Shown: piece after piece, positions 7,784 through 16,640 of the stretch
Position numbering within the stretch: position 1 is the stretch's first letter
How the letters are laid out: each line of letters begins with the position of its first letter
DNA from: Flavobacterium undicola
Lineage (GTDB): Bacteria; Bacteroidota; Bacteroidia; Flavobacteriales; Flavobacteriaceae
DNA: 64,000 nt
Reading direction: 5' to 3'
Assembly (NCBI RefSeq): GCF_009909155.2
Contig: NZ_JAAAPM020000018.1
Coordinates: 1-64,000 of the forward strand
Program-made: the position numbers and the translations under genes
Notes under the pieces: generated by a model
Seen by the model: only the letters and a program-made list of their open reading frames with translations
The model's database searches: none
Told to the model about the DNA's origin: nothing

Positions 7784-8896
7784 TTAAGAAAACATGTCTT
7801 TTACTTTTTCAAAAAACGATTTGTCTGTTTTTTCAGGGTTTGGAATAAAGTTATCATCTTCTATGTTTTTCTCGAAGAATTGTTTTTGCTCTTTATTCAA
7901 TGTTTTAGGTGTCCAAACATTAACATGAACTAACAAATCTCCAGTTCCATATCCATTGATACTTGGGATTCCTTTTCCTTTTAATCGAAGAATTTTTCCT
8001 GATTGAATTCCTTCTTCTAATTTGATTCTTACTTTACCATTAATGGCTTCGATATCTTTAGAAACTCCAAGAATGGCTTCCGGGAAACTTACATATAAAT
8101 CATAATGTAAATTTTCGCCTTCACGCTTCAGGAATTCGTGTTCTAACTCTTCGATAGCAACAATTAAATCACCGGGAATACTATTTCCTGGCGCATCATT
8201 TCCTTTGTTAGAAACTTTTAATTGCATCCCATCAACAACACCAGCTGGAATTTTAATAGAAACCGTTTCGTCTTCTACAATCATTCCCTGGGCATCAGCG
8301 TTAGCTGGTTTTTTATCTAAAATTTGACCAGATCCACCACAAGCAGGACAAGTTGTCGCTGATTGCATTCTACCTAAAATAGTATTAGTCACTCGCATTA
8401 CCTGCCCTTGACCATTACAAGTAGAACAAGTTTTATAAGAAACTCCAGGAGCCTGAACTTTACGTTTTACCTTTACTTTTTTCTCAACACCATTGGCAAT
8501 TTCTTCCAAAGTCAATTTTACTTTGATACGTAAATTGCTTCCTTTAGCACGACGAACACCGCCTCGGCTTCCGCCTCCGCCAAATCCACCGAAACCACCA
8601 CCAAAGATATCACCAAACTGACTGAAGATATCATCCATGTTCATGTGATGACCACCGCCATATCCGCCAGAACCATCAAAAGCTTGGTGACCAAATTGGT
8701 CATACTTTGCTTTTTTGTCAGCATCTCCTAAAATTTCATAAGCTTCTGCCGCTTCTTTGAACTTTTCTTCTGCCGATTTGTCTCCAGGATTTTTGTCAGG
8801 GTGAAACTCAATAGCTTTTTTTCTGTAGGCTTTCTTGATCGCCGCAGCATCCGCATTTTTAGAAACACCTAATATGTCGTAAAAATCTTTTTTCAT
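7784..8896 (-). CDS. dnaJ: Chaperone protein DnaJ
   Basis: A 370-residue type I Hsp40 that delivers unfolded clients to DnaK and stimulates its ATPase. Order of domains: J domain with HPD at 32-34, Gly/Phe-rich linker (about 75-115), zinc region, two beta-sandwich client-binding domains, and a C-terminal tail. The zinc region holds only two CxxCxGxG repeats (C157/C160 and C183/C186), where E. coli DnaJ has four, so one zinc site is predicted instead of two. This reduced form is known to me from other flavobacterial DnaJ sequences. grpE is directly upstream on the same strand, 47 bp away, and the two likely share the heat-responsive grpE promoter. Confidence 0.96.
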   Translation of the reverse strand: MKKDFYDILGVSKNADAAAIKKAYRKKAIEFHPDKNPGDKSAEEKFKEAAEAYEILGDADKKAKYDQFGHQAFDGSGGYGGGHHMNMDDIFSQFGDIFGGGFGGFGGGGSRGGVRRAKGSNLRIKVKLTLEEIANGVEKKVKVKRKVQAPGVSYKTCSTCNGQGQVMRVTNTILGRMQSATTCPACGGSGQILDKKPANADAQGMIVEDETVSIKIPAGVVDGMQLKVSNKGNDAPGNSIPGDLIVAIEELEHEFLKREGENLHYDLYVSFPEAILGVSKDIEAINGKVRIKLEEGIQSGKILRLKGKGIPSINGYGTGDLLVHVNVWTPKTLNKEQKQFFEKNIEDDNFIPNPEKTDKSFFEKVKDMFS

Positions 8897-8943
8897 TTGT
8901 ATTTATTTTTTTAAAACGCAATGCAATGCATTTCTACCCAAAT

Positions 8944-9531
8944 TTACTGCCCAATAACTACTTTTGGGAAACGAATAATTTTCTCTCCTAGTTTGTATCC
9001 TTTCTCAAGAACATCTACTATTTTACCTTTTAATTTAGGTGATGGTGCAGGAATTTGTGTAATTGCTTCTGCAAAATCAGCATTAAAAGCATCTCCAATT
9101 TTCACATCAACCACCTCTAATCCCTTAGAAGACAAGGTGCTTTTTAATTTCTCATGAATCAACTCTACTCCTTTTGTCAAAGTTTCATCTTCTGATTTAG
9201 CGATTTCAATTATAGCTCTGTCAAAATCGTCTAAAACAGGTAACATTGCTAATAAAACTTCTTGATTAGCTGTTTTGAATAATTCAATACGCTCTTTTGA
9301 AGTTCTTCTTTTGTAGTTTTCAAATTCAGCAAATAATCGTAAATGTTTGTCTTTTTCATTCGCTAAGTCATTAGCTAACTGCTCTTCAACACTTAACTCT
9401 ATTAACTCCTCAGTAACTGCAGGCTCTTGGCTTGCTGTATTTTCCATTGTTACCTCATCCATTTCCTTATCGATTTCTGTATTCTCAGTACTCATATTCC
9501 CTTTATTTTTAAAAATATTCTTAAACTTCAT
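8944..9531 (-). CDS. grpE: Nucleotide exchange factor GrpE
   Basis: GrpE releases ADP from DnaK. The protein has an acidic disordered N-terminus, a long dimerising helix (KDKHLRLFAEFENYKRRTSKE) and the C-terminal beta domain ending KVVIGQ. The start is placed at the ATG at 9531 (MKFKNIF). A longer frame opens at 9585, but the -7 promoter box lies at 9554-9561, so that upstream ATG would not be in the transcript. An ATG at 9495 (MSTEN) is a third possibility. It leads the grpE-dnaJ operon; dnaK is not in the window. Confidence 0.93.
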   Translation of the reverse strand: MKFKNIFKNKGNMSTENTEIDKEMDEVTMENTASQEPAVTEELIELSVEEQLANDLANEKDKHLRLFAEFENYKRRTSKERIELFKTANQEVLLAMLPVLDDFDRAIIEIAKSEDETLTKGVELIHEKLKSTLSSKGLEVVDVKIGDAFNADFAEAITQIPAPSPKLKGKIVDVLEKGYKLGEKIIRFPKVVIGQ

Positions 9532-9553
9532 TTTTACACTTTCCTTTGGATAG

Positions 9554-9586
9554 CAAAAGTACTGCCAAAGCTGACTAAATGTCAAA
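9554..9586 (-). promoter_or_regulatory. Bacteroidota-type promoter of grpE-dnaJ
   Basis: Read on the minus strand, TTTG at 9583-9586 is followed after 21 bases by TACTTTTG at 9554-9561, matching the -33 TTTG and -7 TAnnTTTG consensus of the Bacteroidota primary sigma factor. It places the transcript start just upstream of the chosen grpE ATG. Confidence 0.7.
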
Positions 9587-9808
9587 TTGTCACCCTTTTC
9601 CCTAATAGTTATTTTTATACCTTGTTTTTTCTTGAATTAATTTTTTTTCAAGTTAAAATTAAAATTTTAATAAATTTTTAAGACATATTTCAAATAGATT
9701 GTATATGTTTGTTACAGGTTCTAATCAATCTCTGATTTTCGATTCGAAATAAGATCGAAAATTACAGTTGATTCCAAAACAATTATTAATTCGCGATTAC
9801 TCATACTA

Positions 9809-9840
9809 AAAAAAGCTTTGTCAACAGACAAAGCTTTTTT
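9809..9840 (-). terminator. Rho-independent terminator after hisS
   Basis: AAAGCTTTGTC, loop AACA, GACAAAGCTTT is a perfect 11-bp stem flanked by A and T tracts on both sides, so it can work in both directions. It lies about 20 bp after the hisS stop. The rest of the 9532-9860 spacer is AT-rich without other signals. Confidence 0.9.
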
Positions 9841-9860
9841 TGTTTTTATACACTTTTGAA

Positions 9861-11231
9861 TTATATCAAAGCATCCTTTAACCCTTCAAAATCCAATGTT
9901 AGTTGTTCTCCCGAAACTAAATTCTTAAGCGAATACCTATTCGAACTCATCTCTTCTCCTCCCACAATTACAGCAAAAGGAATATTGCGTTTGTCAGCAT
10001 GCTGAAATTGTTTTACCACCTTAGCTTTATCAGGATACAATTCTACTTTTACACCTGAAGCTCGCAATTTTTTAATGGCTTGCAAAGCATAAAACGCTTC
10101 GGCATCTCCATAATTAATAAACAAGGCTTTTGAACTTGCGGTAACGGTTTCCGGAAACAATCCAAACTCTTCAATTACCAAATAAATACGATCCAAACCA
10201 AAAGAGATTCCAACACCGCTCATGTTTTTCAAACCGAAAATCCCGGTTAAATCATCGTATCTTCCACCACCACCTATAGAACCCATAGCAACTCCTTTTG
10301 GCGCAGCCACTTCAAAAATAGCTCCTGTATAATAATTTAAACCACGTGCCAAGGTTACATCCAAATCTAAAATGGCAGTTGTCAAGCCTAATTTAGTCAC
10401 GTTGTCACAAATAAAACGCAACTCCTCCACCCCTTTCATTCCTTCTTCCGAAGCAGTTAAAAGCTGTGATAATTTTTCGATTTTCTCCGAAATGCTTCCA
10501 GTGAAATTAAATAAAGGCTGCACTTTTACAATTGCGGCTTCAGAAATTCCTTTTTCAATCATTTCCTTTTTCACACCGTCTTCGCCAATTTTATCTAACT
10601 TATCTAAAGCCACTGTAAAATCAATCAATTTATCCGAAGCACCAATCACTTCAGCAATTCCTGATAATATTTTTCGGTTATTGATTTTAACCGTCACCCC
10701 GTTTAAACCTAAAGTGGTAAAAACAGTATCATATAATTGTACCAATTCTACTTCTTGCCACAACGATTTCGAACCTACCACATCGGCATCACATTGAAAA
10801 AACTCTCTAAAACGTCCTTTTTGCGGTCTGTCGGCACGCCAAACGGGTTGGATTTGGTATCTTTTAAAAGGAAATTCAATTTCGTTTTGGTGTTGCACCA
10901 CATATCTGGCAAATGGAACTGTCAAATCATAACGCAGGGCTTTTTCAGAAATACTTGAAGTCAGCTTCACGCTGTCTTTACTTTCTAAATGAGCAGCATT
11001 GGCTTTCGCCAAATAATCTCCAGAATTCAATATTTTAAAAATCAATCGATCGCCTTCTTCTCCATATTTCCCCATCAAGGTTTCTGAATTTTCAAACGAA
11101 GGTGTTTCTATCGGTTGGAAACCAAATTTCTCAAAATTACTTTTTATAGTCTGGATAATATATTGACGTTTAGCCACCTCAGCAGGTGAAAAATCTCTTG
11201 TTCCTTTAGGAATACTTGGTTTTGATGCCAT
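9861..11231 (-). CDS. hisS: Histidine--tRNA ligase
   Basis: A 456-residue class II aminoacyl-tRNA synthetase that charges tRNA-His. Seen are motif 1 near the N-terminus, [12 protein letters not shown] and [17 protein letters not shown] (motif 2), the histidine-binding [24 protein letters not shown], and motif 3 ([13 protein letters not shown]). The C-terminal anticodon-binding domain covers roughly residues 360-456. The length is normal for the Bacteroidota form. It is a single gene with its own terminator. Confidence 0.97.
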   Translation of the reverse strand: MASKPSIPKGTRDFSPAEVAKRQYIIQTIKSNFEKFGFQPIETPSFENSETLMGKYGEEGDRLIFKILNSGDYLAKANAAHLESKDSVKLTSSISEKALRYDLTVPFARYVVQHQNEIEFPFKRYQIQPVWRADRPQKGRFREFFQCDADVVGSKSLWQEVELVQLYDTVFTTLGLNGVTVKINNRKILSGIAEVIGASDKLIDFTVALDKLDKIGEDGVKKEMIEKGISEAAIVKVQPLFNFTGSISEKIEKLSQLLTASEEGMKGVEELRFICDNVTKLGLTTAILDLDVTLARGLNYYTGAIFEVAAPKGVAMGSIGGGGRYDDLTGIFGLKNMSGVGISFGLDRIYLVIEEFGLFPETVTASSKALFINYGDAEAFYALQAIKKLRASGVKVELYPDKAKVVKQFQHADKRNIPFAVIVGGEEMSSNRYSLKNLVSGEQLTLDFEGLKDALI

Positions 11232-11240
11232 TTTTGTTTA

Positions 11241-11313
11241 ATTGCAGATTTTAGATTGCAGATTTTAGATTTGAATACCCAAAATCATATTTAATTCAAA
11301 AAATCTAAAATCT
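11241..11313. repeat. Tandem 14-bp repeat with inverted counterpart upstream of hisS
   Basis: ATTGCAGATTTTAG occurs twice in perfect tandem (11241-11254 and 11255-11268). AGATTTTAGATT at 11260-11271 is complementary to AATCTAAAATCT at 11302-11313. It fills the spacer between the divergent hisS and FtsX-type permease genes, where promoters would be expected. Confidence 0.8.
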
Positions 11314-11423
11314 AATTTCTTAAATCTTAAATTTCGACTGCAAATATCTTATTTTTAAAATAAATAACTTGCCTTGAAAACAAACTTCTCTCAAAAATTG
11401 TATTTTCGTATCAAACTACTACA

Positions 11424-12665
11424 ATGCGCAATCTATTAAAGGAAAATATAAAAATAGCTTTTGGTTCAATTAAAACCCAAATCCTAAGAACAACACTTAC
11501 CATATTAATTATCGCTATTGGTATTACGGCTCTGGTGGGAATTCTGACGGTGGTTTCGGCATTAGAAAATACTATTTCTTCTGATTTTGCTTCGATGGGC
11601 GCCAATACCTTTAACATCAATCGGTACGAAAACACCATTAAAAAACACGGTGGTGAAGAACGGGAAATCATCAACCCTATTATTTCTTACCCTGAAGCTG
11701 TAGCTTTTAAGAACAAATACAGCTTTCCGCTTTCACAAACCTCACTTTCTTTTAAAGCCACCTCAACAGCCGAAGTAAAATTTGATTCCGAAAAAACCGA
11801 TCCTGAAATTTCAGTTCTCGGTGTCGACGAATATTTCATGACTAATTCAGGTTTAGAAACTAGTCAGGGACGCAATTTCAACAATTTCGACATCAGCAAC
11901 AACAATTATGTTTGTGTTGTAGGATCCGATTTCGAGAAAGGATTATTAAAAGATGCCAATCCTATCAACAAAACCATTTCTATCCGTGGCGCACGATTTA
12001 AAGTGATTGGTGTTTTAAAAGAAAAAGGTTCTACTTTTGGCAACAGTCAGGATTTAAGAGTTTTAATCCCTATTCAAGTGGCTCGCTCACTTTTTACGGC
12101 TCCAAACATCAATTACAGCCTAAGCATAATGGTAAACAATAAAGAGTTTCTAGACCAAGCTACCGATAACGCCATTAGTACGATGCGAAGTATTCGGAAA
12201 CTAAGCCCTATAAAAGACAATAATTTTGGCGTGGTTCGAAGTGATGATTTGATTAATAAAATCCTTAGCATTACGCAATATCTAGGTTGGGCATCCTGGG
12301 TAATTGGTATTATTACAATTCTTGGTTCTTCGATTGCTTTGATGAATATTATGATTGTTTCAGTTACCGAACGCACTCGTGAAATTGGTGTCCGAAAAGC
12401 ATTGGGAGCTAAACGCTCTACAGTTGCAGTTCAGTTTTTTATAGAGACCTTACTTATTGGACAATTGGGGGGATTAGCCGGAATTATTTTCGGAATCTTA
12501 ATCGGCTACGGAATTGCCACTGCCTTAAGCTTTGCTTTTGTTATTCCGTGGGAAGCTATTTTTGCTGCTTTCCTAACCAGTTTTATTGTGGCTATCGTTT
12601 CTGGACTATATCCCGCTATTAAAGCCGCGAAACTAGATCCTATTGAGGCTTTGCGTTATGAATAA
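11424..12665 (+). CDS. MacB/FtsX-family ABC transporter permease
   Basis: A 413-residue permease with one N-terminal membrane helix (about residues 22-45), a MacB-type periplasmic core domain (about 50-270) and three C-terminal membrane helices of the FtsX domain (about 285-400). The closing motif SGLYPAIKAAKLDPIEALRYE is typical of this family. Such proteins couple ATP hydrolysis to mechanical export or lipoprotein and macrolide efflux with a separate ATPase. No ATPase gene of the MacB type is adjacent, so it must be encoded elsewhere. Confidence 0.9.
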   Translation: MRNLLKENIKIAFGSIKTQILRTTLTILIIAIGITALVGILTVVSALENTISSDFASMGANTFNINRYENTIKKHGGEEREIINPIISYPEAVAFKNKYSFPLSQTSLSFKATSTAEVKFDSEKTDPEISVLGVDEYFMTNSGLETSQGRNFNNFDISNNNYVCVVGSDFEKGLLKDANPINKTISIRGARFKVIGVLKEKGSTFGNSQDLRVLIPIQVARSLFTAPNINYSLSIMVNNKEFLDQATDNAISTMRSIRKLSPIKDNNFGVVRSDDLINKILSITQYLGWASWVIGIITILGSSIALMNIMIVSVTERTREIGVRKALGAKRSTVAVQFFIETLLIGQLGGLAGIIFGILIGYGIATALSFAFVIPWEAIFAAFLTSFIVAIVSGLYPAIKAAKLDPIEALRYE

Positions 12666-12670
12666 GTGGT

Positions 12671-12745
12671 CAGTGAACAGTTTTTTGAGTGGTCAGTAGG
12701 TTTTTCGTATTAGTAAATAACTGAATACTAAAAAACTGTTCACTG
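12671..12745. repeat. Perfect 16-bp inverted repeat spacer overlapping the prmC stop
   Basis: CAGTGAACAGTTTTTT at 12671-12686 is exactly complementary to 12730-12745, with a shorter direct repeat (GGTCAGT) inside. It lies between convergent genes and can end both transcripts. Its right arm contains the last codons and the stop of prmC, so the repeat is partly coding. Confidence 0.85.
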
Positions 12746-13633
12746 AACACTACTCCTCGTCATCCTATCATTCCCGTAAATATCTTTTCTCAATTCAACA
12801 TTCTTGAAATTCATTTTTTCGAGTAATACTATCATTTCTTTCCCTAGATATTGATTGATTTCGAAGAATAATTGTCCGTTTTGAGTTAGATTTTGTTTTG
12901 CTAATTCGGCTATTTTTCGATAAAAAATCAAGGCATTATCATCTTTGACAAAAAGAGCCAAATGCGGTTCGTTATCCAAAACATTTTTCTTAATTTCCTG
13001 TTTTTCCAGATTTCGAACATAGGGCGGATTTGAAACAATAATATCAAATTCTTGTTCTAAATCTTCGGTTTCCAAAATATTTTTGTGAATAAAAGTGACA
13101 TTTACTTCATTTCTTTCTGCATTTTTTTGGGCTGTAGCCAAAGCTTTTTCAGAAACATCAATAGCAAAGACCTGTGCATTAGGAATATTTTTTGCCAATG
13201 AAATCGCAATGCAACCACTTCCTGTACCAATATCCAAAATCTTCATTTTTTTACTTTCCAACTTCTCACTTCCAACTTCTAACTTCCCTCTTCTAACTTC
13301 TAACTTCTGACTTTGAATAATCCATTCGACAAGTTCCTCGGTTTCCGGTCTGGGAATCAATACGTTTTCATTAACCTCAAATTCTAATCCGTAAAAATGA
13401 GTTTTCCCAAGCAAATACTGAACTGGAATTTCTAATTTTAATTGTTCTAAAATGGCATTCCAAACCACAATTTCTTCTTCCGAAAAAACCAAATCTGGCT
13501 GCAAAGCCAAGTCTATTCGTTTCAATTGCTTTTTGTCTTCTAATATCAAATAAAAAAAACTTTCAGCTTCGCCTTCATCATAAATCGTCGATAGCGCTTG
13601 AATAAATTGGGTTCTGTATGCCTTAATTTTCAT
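12740..13633 (-). CDS. prmC: Peptide chain release factor N5-glutamine methyltransferase, with insertion
   Basis: PrmC methylates the Gln of the GGQ motif in release factors RF1 and RF2. The N-terminal helical domain (1-95), IPRPETEELVEW (93-104), SAM motif I (ILDIGTGSGC, 132-141) and the NPPY active-site motif (SNPPYV) are all present. Between the helix after the ETEE motif and SAM motif I lies an insertion of about 20 residues (108-129) of the pattern KLEVRRGKLEVGSEKLESKK. It is encoded by near-repeats of CTTCTAACTTC on the plus strand at about 13250-13312 and keeps the frame. The extreme C-terminus (SVQ) is also repeat-derived. The enzyme should still fold, since the insertion falls in a linker. 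Confidence 0.93.
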   Translation of the reverse strand: MKIKAYRTQFIQALSTIYDEGEAESFFYLILEDKKQLKRIDLALQPDLVFSEEEIVVWNAILEQLKLEIPVQYLLGKTHFYGLEFEVNENVLIPRPETEELVEWIIQSQKLEVRRGKLEVGSEKLESKKMKILDIGTGSGCIAISLAKNIPNAQVFAIDVSEKALATAQKNAERNEVNVTFIHKNILETEDLEQEFDIIVSNPPYVRNLEKQEIKKNVLDNEPHLALFVKDDNALIFYRKIAELAKQNLTQNGQLFFEINQYLGKEMIVLLEKMNFKNVELRKDIYGNDRMTRSSVQ

Positions 13634-13671
13634 TGATATTATTCGTTTAGAATTTGTTTTTTAGCAACTTT

Positions 13672-14160
13672 TTAATGTAAATCTTTCAACATCCAAACTG
13701 GACAAGAATCGTGACCTGTACTTCCCATGGGTGCGGAAATATACTCAAAGCCAAATTTCTTATACAGTTTTTGAGCATCGTGCATAAAAGGCATAGTTTC
13801 GAGATAACATTTTTCAAAACCAAAATCTTTAGCCGCCTGCATACAAATTTCCATCATTCTGCTTCCAATTCCCAAACCGCGAGCTTCGGGTAGGAAAAAA
13901 AACTTTTGTAATTCACAGATGGTTTCGGCTTCGTTTTCAAGTCGTGCTAATCCTGCTCCGCCAATGATTTTACCATTATTTTCGACCACAAAATAAGCTG
14001 ATTTCGGTTTGGTATATTCCTCAAACATCAAATCCAAATAGGGATCGGCATAAGCAGTTCCCACTTTCGGAATATCTAATTCATCGAAAACAGTACGTAT
14101 TAGTTGCGCAATCGACTGATTGTCCTTCTTTTCTATTTTTCTAAGAACCCAATTTTCCAT
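13672..14160 (-). CDS. GNAT family N-acetyltransferase
   Basis: About 162 residues with the GNAT acetyl-CoA binding motif LPEARGLGIGSRMM and the C-terminal KLYKKFGFEYI signature. The start at 14160 (MENWVLRK) is preferred over 14196 because a -7 promoter box lies between them. The acceptor substrate is unknown. It is transcribed divergently from ribD. Confidence 0.88.
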   Translation of the reverse strand: MENWVLRKIEKKDNQSIAQLIRTVFDELDIPKVGTAYADPYLDLMFEEYTKPKSAYFVVENNGKIIGGAGLARLENEAETICELQKFFFLPEARGLGIGSRMMEICMQAAKDFGFEKCYLETMPFMHDAQKLYKKFGFEYISAPMGSTGHDSCPVWMLKDLH

Positions 14161-14184
14161 TTTCTTGAAATATTGATTATGCTG

Positions 14185-14192
14185 CAAAAATA
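14185..14192 (-). promoter_or_regulatory. -7 promoter box of the GNAT gene
   Basis: On the minus strand TATTTTTG matches TAnnTTTG, 25 bp before the ATG at 14160. It argues against the upstream ATG at 14196. Confidence 0.5.
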
Positions 14193-14251
14193 GCAATAGT
14201 TTATTGTTATTTTTAGTGGTTTCAAAACTAAATCATAAACTCAAAAATAAC

Positions 14252-14259
14252 TACTTTTG
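14252..14259 (+). promoter_or_regulatory. -7 promoter box of ribD
   Basis: TACTTTTG is a perfect TAnnTTTG box. It ends only five bases before the likely GTG start at 14264, which would give a leaderless or nearly leaderless transcript. No clear -33 TTTG was seen, and no FMN riboswitch is present. Confidence 0.55.
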
Positions 14260-14263
14260 CCCT

Positions 14264-15307
14264 GTGAAGATACATGAAAAATACCTGGCGCGCTGCATTG
14301 AACTAGCCCAAAACGGCTTAGGAACAACTTATCCCAACCCGATGGTGGGTAGCGTTATTGTTTATGAAGACCAAATTATTGGCGAAGGCTGGCATAAAAA
14401 AGCGGGAGAACCCCATGCCGAAGTGAATGCCGTAAATTCCGTTAAAGACCAATCTTTATTGCAAAAAGCAACCATTTATGTGAGTTTGGAACCTTGCAGT
14501 CATTTTGGAAAAACACCACCTTGTTGCGATTTAATTATTCAAAACAAAATTCCAAACGTCGTTATTGGAACAGTAGATCCTAACGAAAAAGTAGCTGGTA
14601 ACGGCATCAAAAAACTAATTGAAGCAGGAATTAACGTTACTGTGGGCGTTCTGGAAGACGAATGCAACGCACTCAACAAGCGTTTTTTTACTTTTCACCA
14701 ACAAAAACGACCTTATGTTATCCTGAAATGGGCCGAAAGTCAGGATGGATTTATCGCCCCAAACAAAAGAAAGGAGCAAAAACCTGTTTGGATTACCAAT
14801 CAATATTCGAGACAATTAGTCCATAAATGGCGAAGCGAAGAACAAGCAATTCTTGTGGGTACACAAACTGCCATAGACGACAATCCTAAACTTGATGTTC
14901 GTGATTGGACAGGAACGCATCCCGTAAGATTGGTTTTAGACAAAAACAGTAGGATTCCAAAAGAAAATTTCTTGCTAGACAATCAAATCAAAACGATTGT
15001 TTTTTGCCAAACGAATACCAATTCAAACCAAGAAAACATTATCTTTGAAAGAATTGATTTTGAACAAAATATAGCTCCTCAAATTCTAAAAACAGTATTT
15101 GAGCATCAAATTCAATCGGTAATAATTGAAGGGGGACGTCAAACATTACAAACTTTTATTGACGAAAACCTTTGGGATGAAGCACGTATTTTTAAAGGAA
15201 AAAATCTCTTTAAAAACGGAACAAAAGCACCAACCATACAACCAAAAACAAACCAAAAACAGTTCATTTTAGAAGATGAACTCATAATTCTTACGAACCA
15301 TGATTAA
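14264..15307 (+). CDS. ribD: Bifunctional riboflavin biosynthesis deaminase/reductase RibD
   Basis: Catalyses the second and third steps of riboflavin synthesis. The N-terminal deaminase domain has PNPMVG, HAEVNAV and the zinc-binding PCSHFGKTPPC. The C-terminal reductase domain has KWAESQDGFI and the NADPH-site IIEGGRQTLQTF. The start is taken as GTG at 14264 (KIHEKYLARCIELA). A longer frame opens at 14204 but its first 20 residues look unlike the family and lie upstream of the -7 box. The stop codon overlaps the start of the following HAD gene by eight bases, so translation is probably coupled. Confidence 0.93.
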   Translation: MKIHEKYLARCIELAQNGLGTTYPNPMVGSVIVYEDQIIGEGWHKKAGEPHAEVNAVNSVKDQSLLQKATIYVSLEPCSHFGKTPPCCDLIIQNKIPNVVIGTVDPNEKVAGNGIKKLIEAGINVTVGVLEDECNALNKRFFTFHQQKRPYVILKWAESQDGFIAPNKRKEQKPVWITNQYSRQLVHKWRSEEQAILVGTQTAIDDNPKLDVRDWTGTHPVRLVLDKNSRIPKENFLLDNQIKTIVFCQTNTNSNQENIIFERIDFEQNIAPQILKTVFEHQIQSVIIEGGRQTLQTFIDENLWDEARIFKGKNLFKNGTKAPTIQPKTNQKQFILEDELIILTNHD

Positions 15308-15902
15308 TACTATTATTTTTGATTTTGGAGACATCTTCATCAATTTAGATAAAAAAGCCACTATTGACGGACTTAAAAATTTAGGTTTAAAAGAGTGGAA
15401 TGAAGATTTAGACCACTTGAATATTCAATTTGAAAAAGGAAATATATCAAAAGACGAATTCTTATCAGGATTTCAAAAACACATGCCTAATGCTAGTATT
15501 GAAGAAATTCTTGAGGCCTGGAATGCAATTTTAGCAGACTTTCCTTTGTATCGATTGGAGTTTTTACAAATGCTTTCTAAAAAATACCGTTTGTTCCTAT
15601 TAAGCAACACCGATTCGATCCATATAAAAACCTTCGAACGAAATGTTGGCGCTACTTTTTACAGAGATTTTTATCAATGCTTTGAGAAAGTCTATTTTTC
15701 ATTCGAAATGGGAATGCGCAAACCTGATGCTGAAATCTATCTTACGCTGTTAAACAAACACGAACTGCAAGCCAAACGCACTTTGTTTATTGACGACAAA
15801 AAAGAAAATACTGATGCTGCTCAAGCTTTAGGCATTCACGTTTGGAATCTTCAAGTAGGAAAAGAAGATGTTGTGGATTTATTCGACAAAAACATATTTT
15901 AA
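15300..15902 (+). CDS. HAD-IA family phosphatase coupled to ribD
   Basis: A 200-residue haloacid-dehalogenase-like hydrolase. Motif I is IIFDFGDIF with the nucleophile Asp8. Motif II is FLLSNTDS, motif III a Lys in GMRKPDAEIY, and motif IV FIDDKKENTDAA. The DFGxxx form of motif I is found in the YihX/YigB side of the family. The gene overlaps ribD by eight bases. RibD releases a product that must be dephosphorylated before the next riboflavin step, and in other bacteria that phosphatase is a HAD enzyme, so this is a reasonable candidate. The specificity is inference from position only. Confidence 0.88.
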   Translation: MINTIIFDFGDIFINLDKKATIDGLKNLGLKEWNEDLDHLNIQFEKGNISKDEFLSGFQKHMPNASIEEILEAWNAILADFPLYRLEFLQMLSKKYRLFLLSNTDSIHIKTFERNVGATFYRDFYQCFEKVYFSFEMGMRKPDAEIYLTLLNKHELQAKRTLFIDDKKENTDAAQALGIHVWNLQVGKEDVVDLFDKNIF

Positions 15903-15913
15903 AAATACAATTT

Positions 15914-16005
15914 CAATGACAATGGCAATAACAATCTTATTTTGATTTTTGAAATTGCCATTGATTTTTTGAAATTGTTATTGATTTTTGCCATTGCCTT
16001 TGCCT
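15914..16005. repeat. Word-repeat spacer (AATGGCAAT / ATTGCCATT)
   Basis: The spacer has words CAATGACAATGGCAATAAC on the left and several complementary units on the right, each of about 20 bp and of the pattern TGATTTTTGAAATTGCCAT. It separates two genes of the same strand and can form alternative hairpins. Confidence 0.7.
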
Positions 16006-16012
16006 TTGAATA

Positions 16013-16618
16013 ATGAAAGACACCTACAATACTATTGCTTTTCCGTCAGAAGAAATACTTTTTAAAGAAAAAGGAAGTAAATTCTTTGGTTATGCTTTTC
16101 CAATAACATCTGAAGAAGAAGTCAAACCCATACTTGAGGTTTTAAGAAAAAAATATCCTACTGCCTGTCATTATTGTTACGCCTACCAAATTGGCTCCAA
16201 AAAGATTAATTACAGAGCCAATGACGATGGCGAACCAAGTAATAGTGCTGGAATGCCCATTTACGGACAAATCCAGTCGTTTTCAGTAACGAATATACTT
16301 GTAGTTATAGTTCGCATTTTTGGAGGTACTAAACTAGGCGTTGGCGGATTAATTACTGCTTACAAAACAGCCGCCCAAATCGCGCTTGAAAATTGCTCCA
16401 TTATAGAAAAAACCATCGATATTCATTATCTTATTTCTTTTGATTATAAAAACATGAATAAGGTAATGCGAATCATCAAAGAAAAAAATTTAGACATTGT
16501 GAATCAAAAAATGGAAATGAGCTGCGAAATTGAAATTAAAACCCGAAAAAAAAATGCCGAACAAGTATTCGACATTTTTAATTCTTTATTTGAAATCGAT
16601 ATAAAAATTAAAGAATAA
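16013..16618 (+). CDS. YigZ/IMPACT family protein (UPF0029)
   Basis: A 201-residue protein with the UPF0029 N-terminal domain, shown by the signature YRANDDGEPSNSAGMPIYG (about residues 62-80) and VRIFGGTKLGVGGL. The smaller C-terminal DUF1949-like domain spans roughly 135-200. The eukaryotic relative IMPACT regulates the Gcn2 stress kinase; the bacterial role is not settled. Length is normal for the family. Confidence 0.93.
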   Translation: MKDTYNTIAFPSEEILFKEKGSKFFGYAFPITSEEEVKPILEVLRKKYPTACHYCYAYQIGSKKINYRANDDGEPSNSAGMPIYGQIQSFSVTNILVVIVRIFGGTKLGVGGLITAYKTAAQIALENCSIIEKTIDIHYLISFDYKNMNKVMRIIKEKNLDIVNQKMEMSCEIEIKTRKKNAEQVFDIFNSLFEIDIKIKE

Positions 16619-16640
16619 TGAATATAAAATCCTTAGATTT

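Noticed and set aside
9531..9585. An 18-residue N-terminal extension of GrpE
   Set aside because: The -7 promoter box at 9554-9561 lies within it, and the extra residues do not look like GrpE.
11241..11313. CRISPR-like array
   Set aside because: Only two contiguous 14-bp units without spacers, plus an inverted copy; no cas genes in the window.
13245..13315. Frameshift or assembly error in prmC
   Set aside because: The low-complexity insertion keeps the frame and both flanking motifs are intact.
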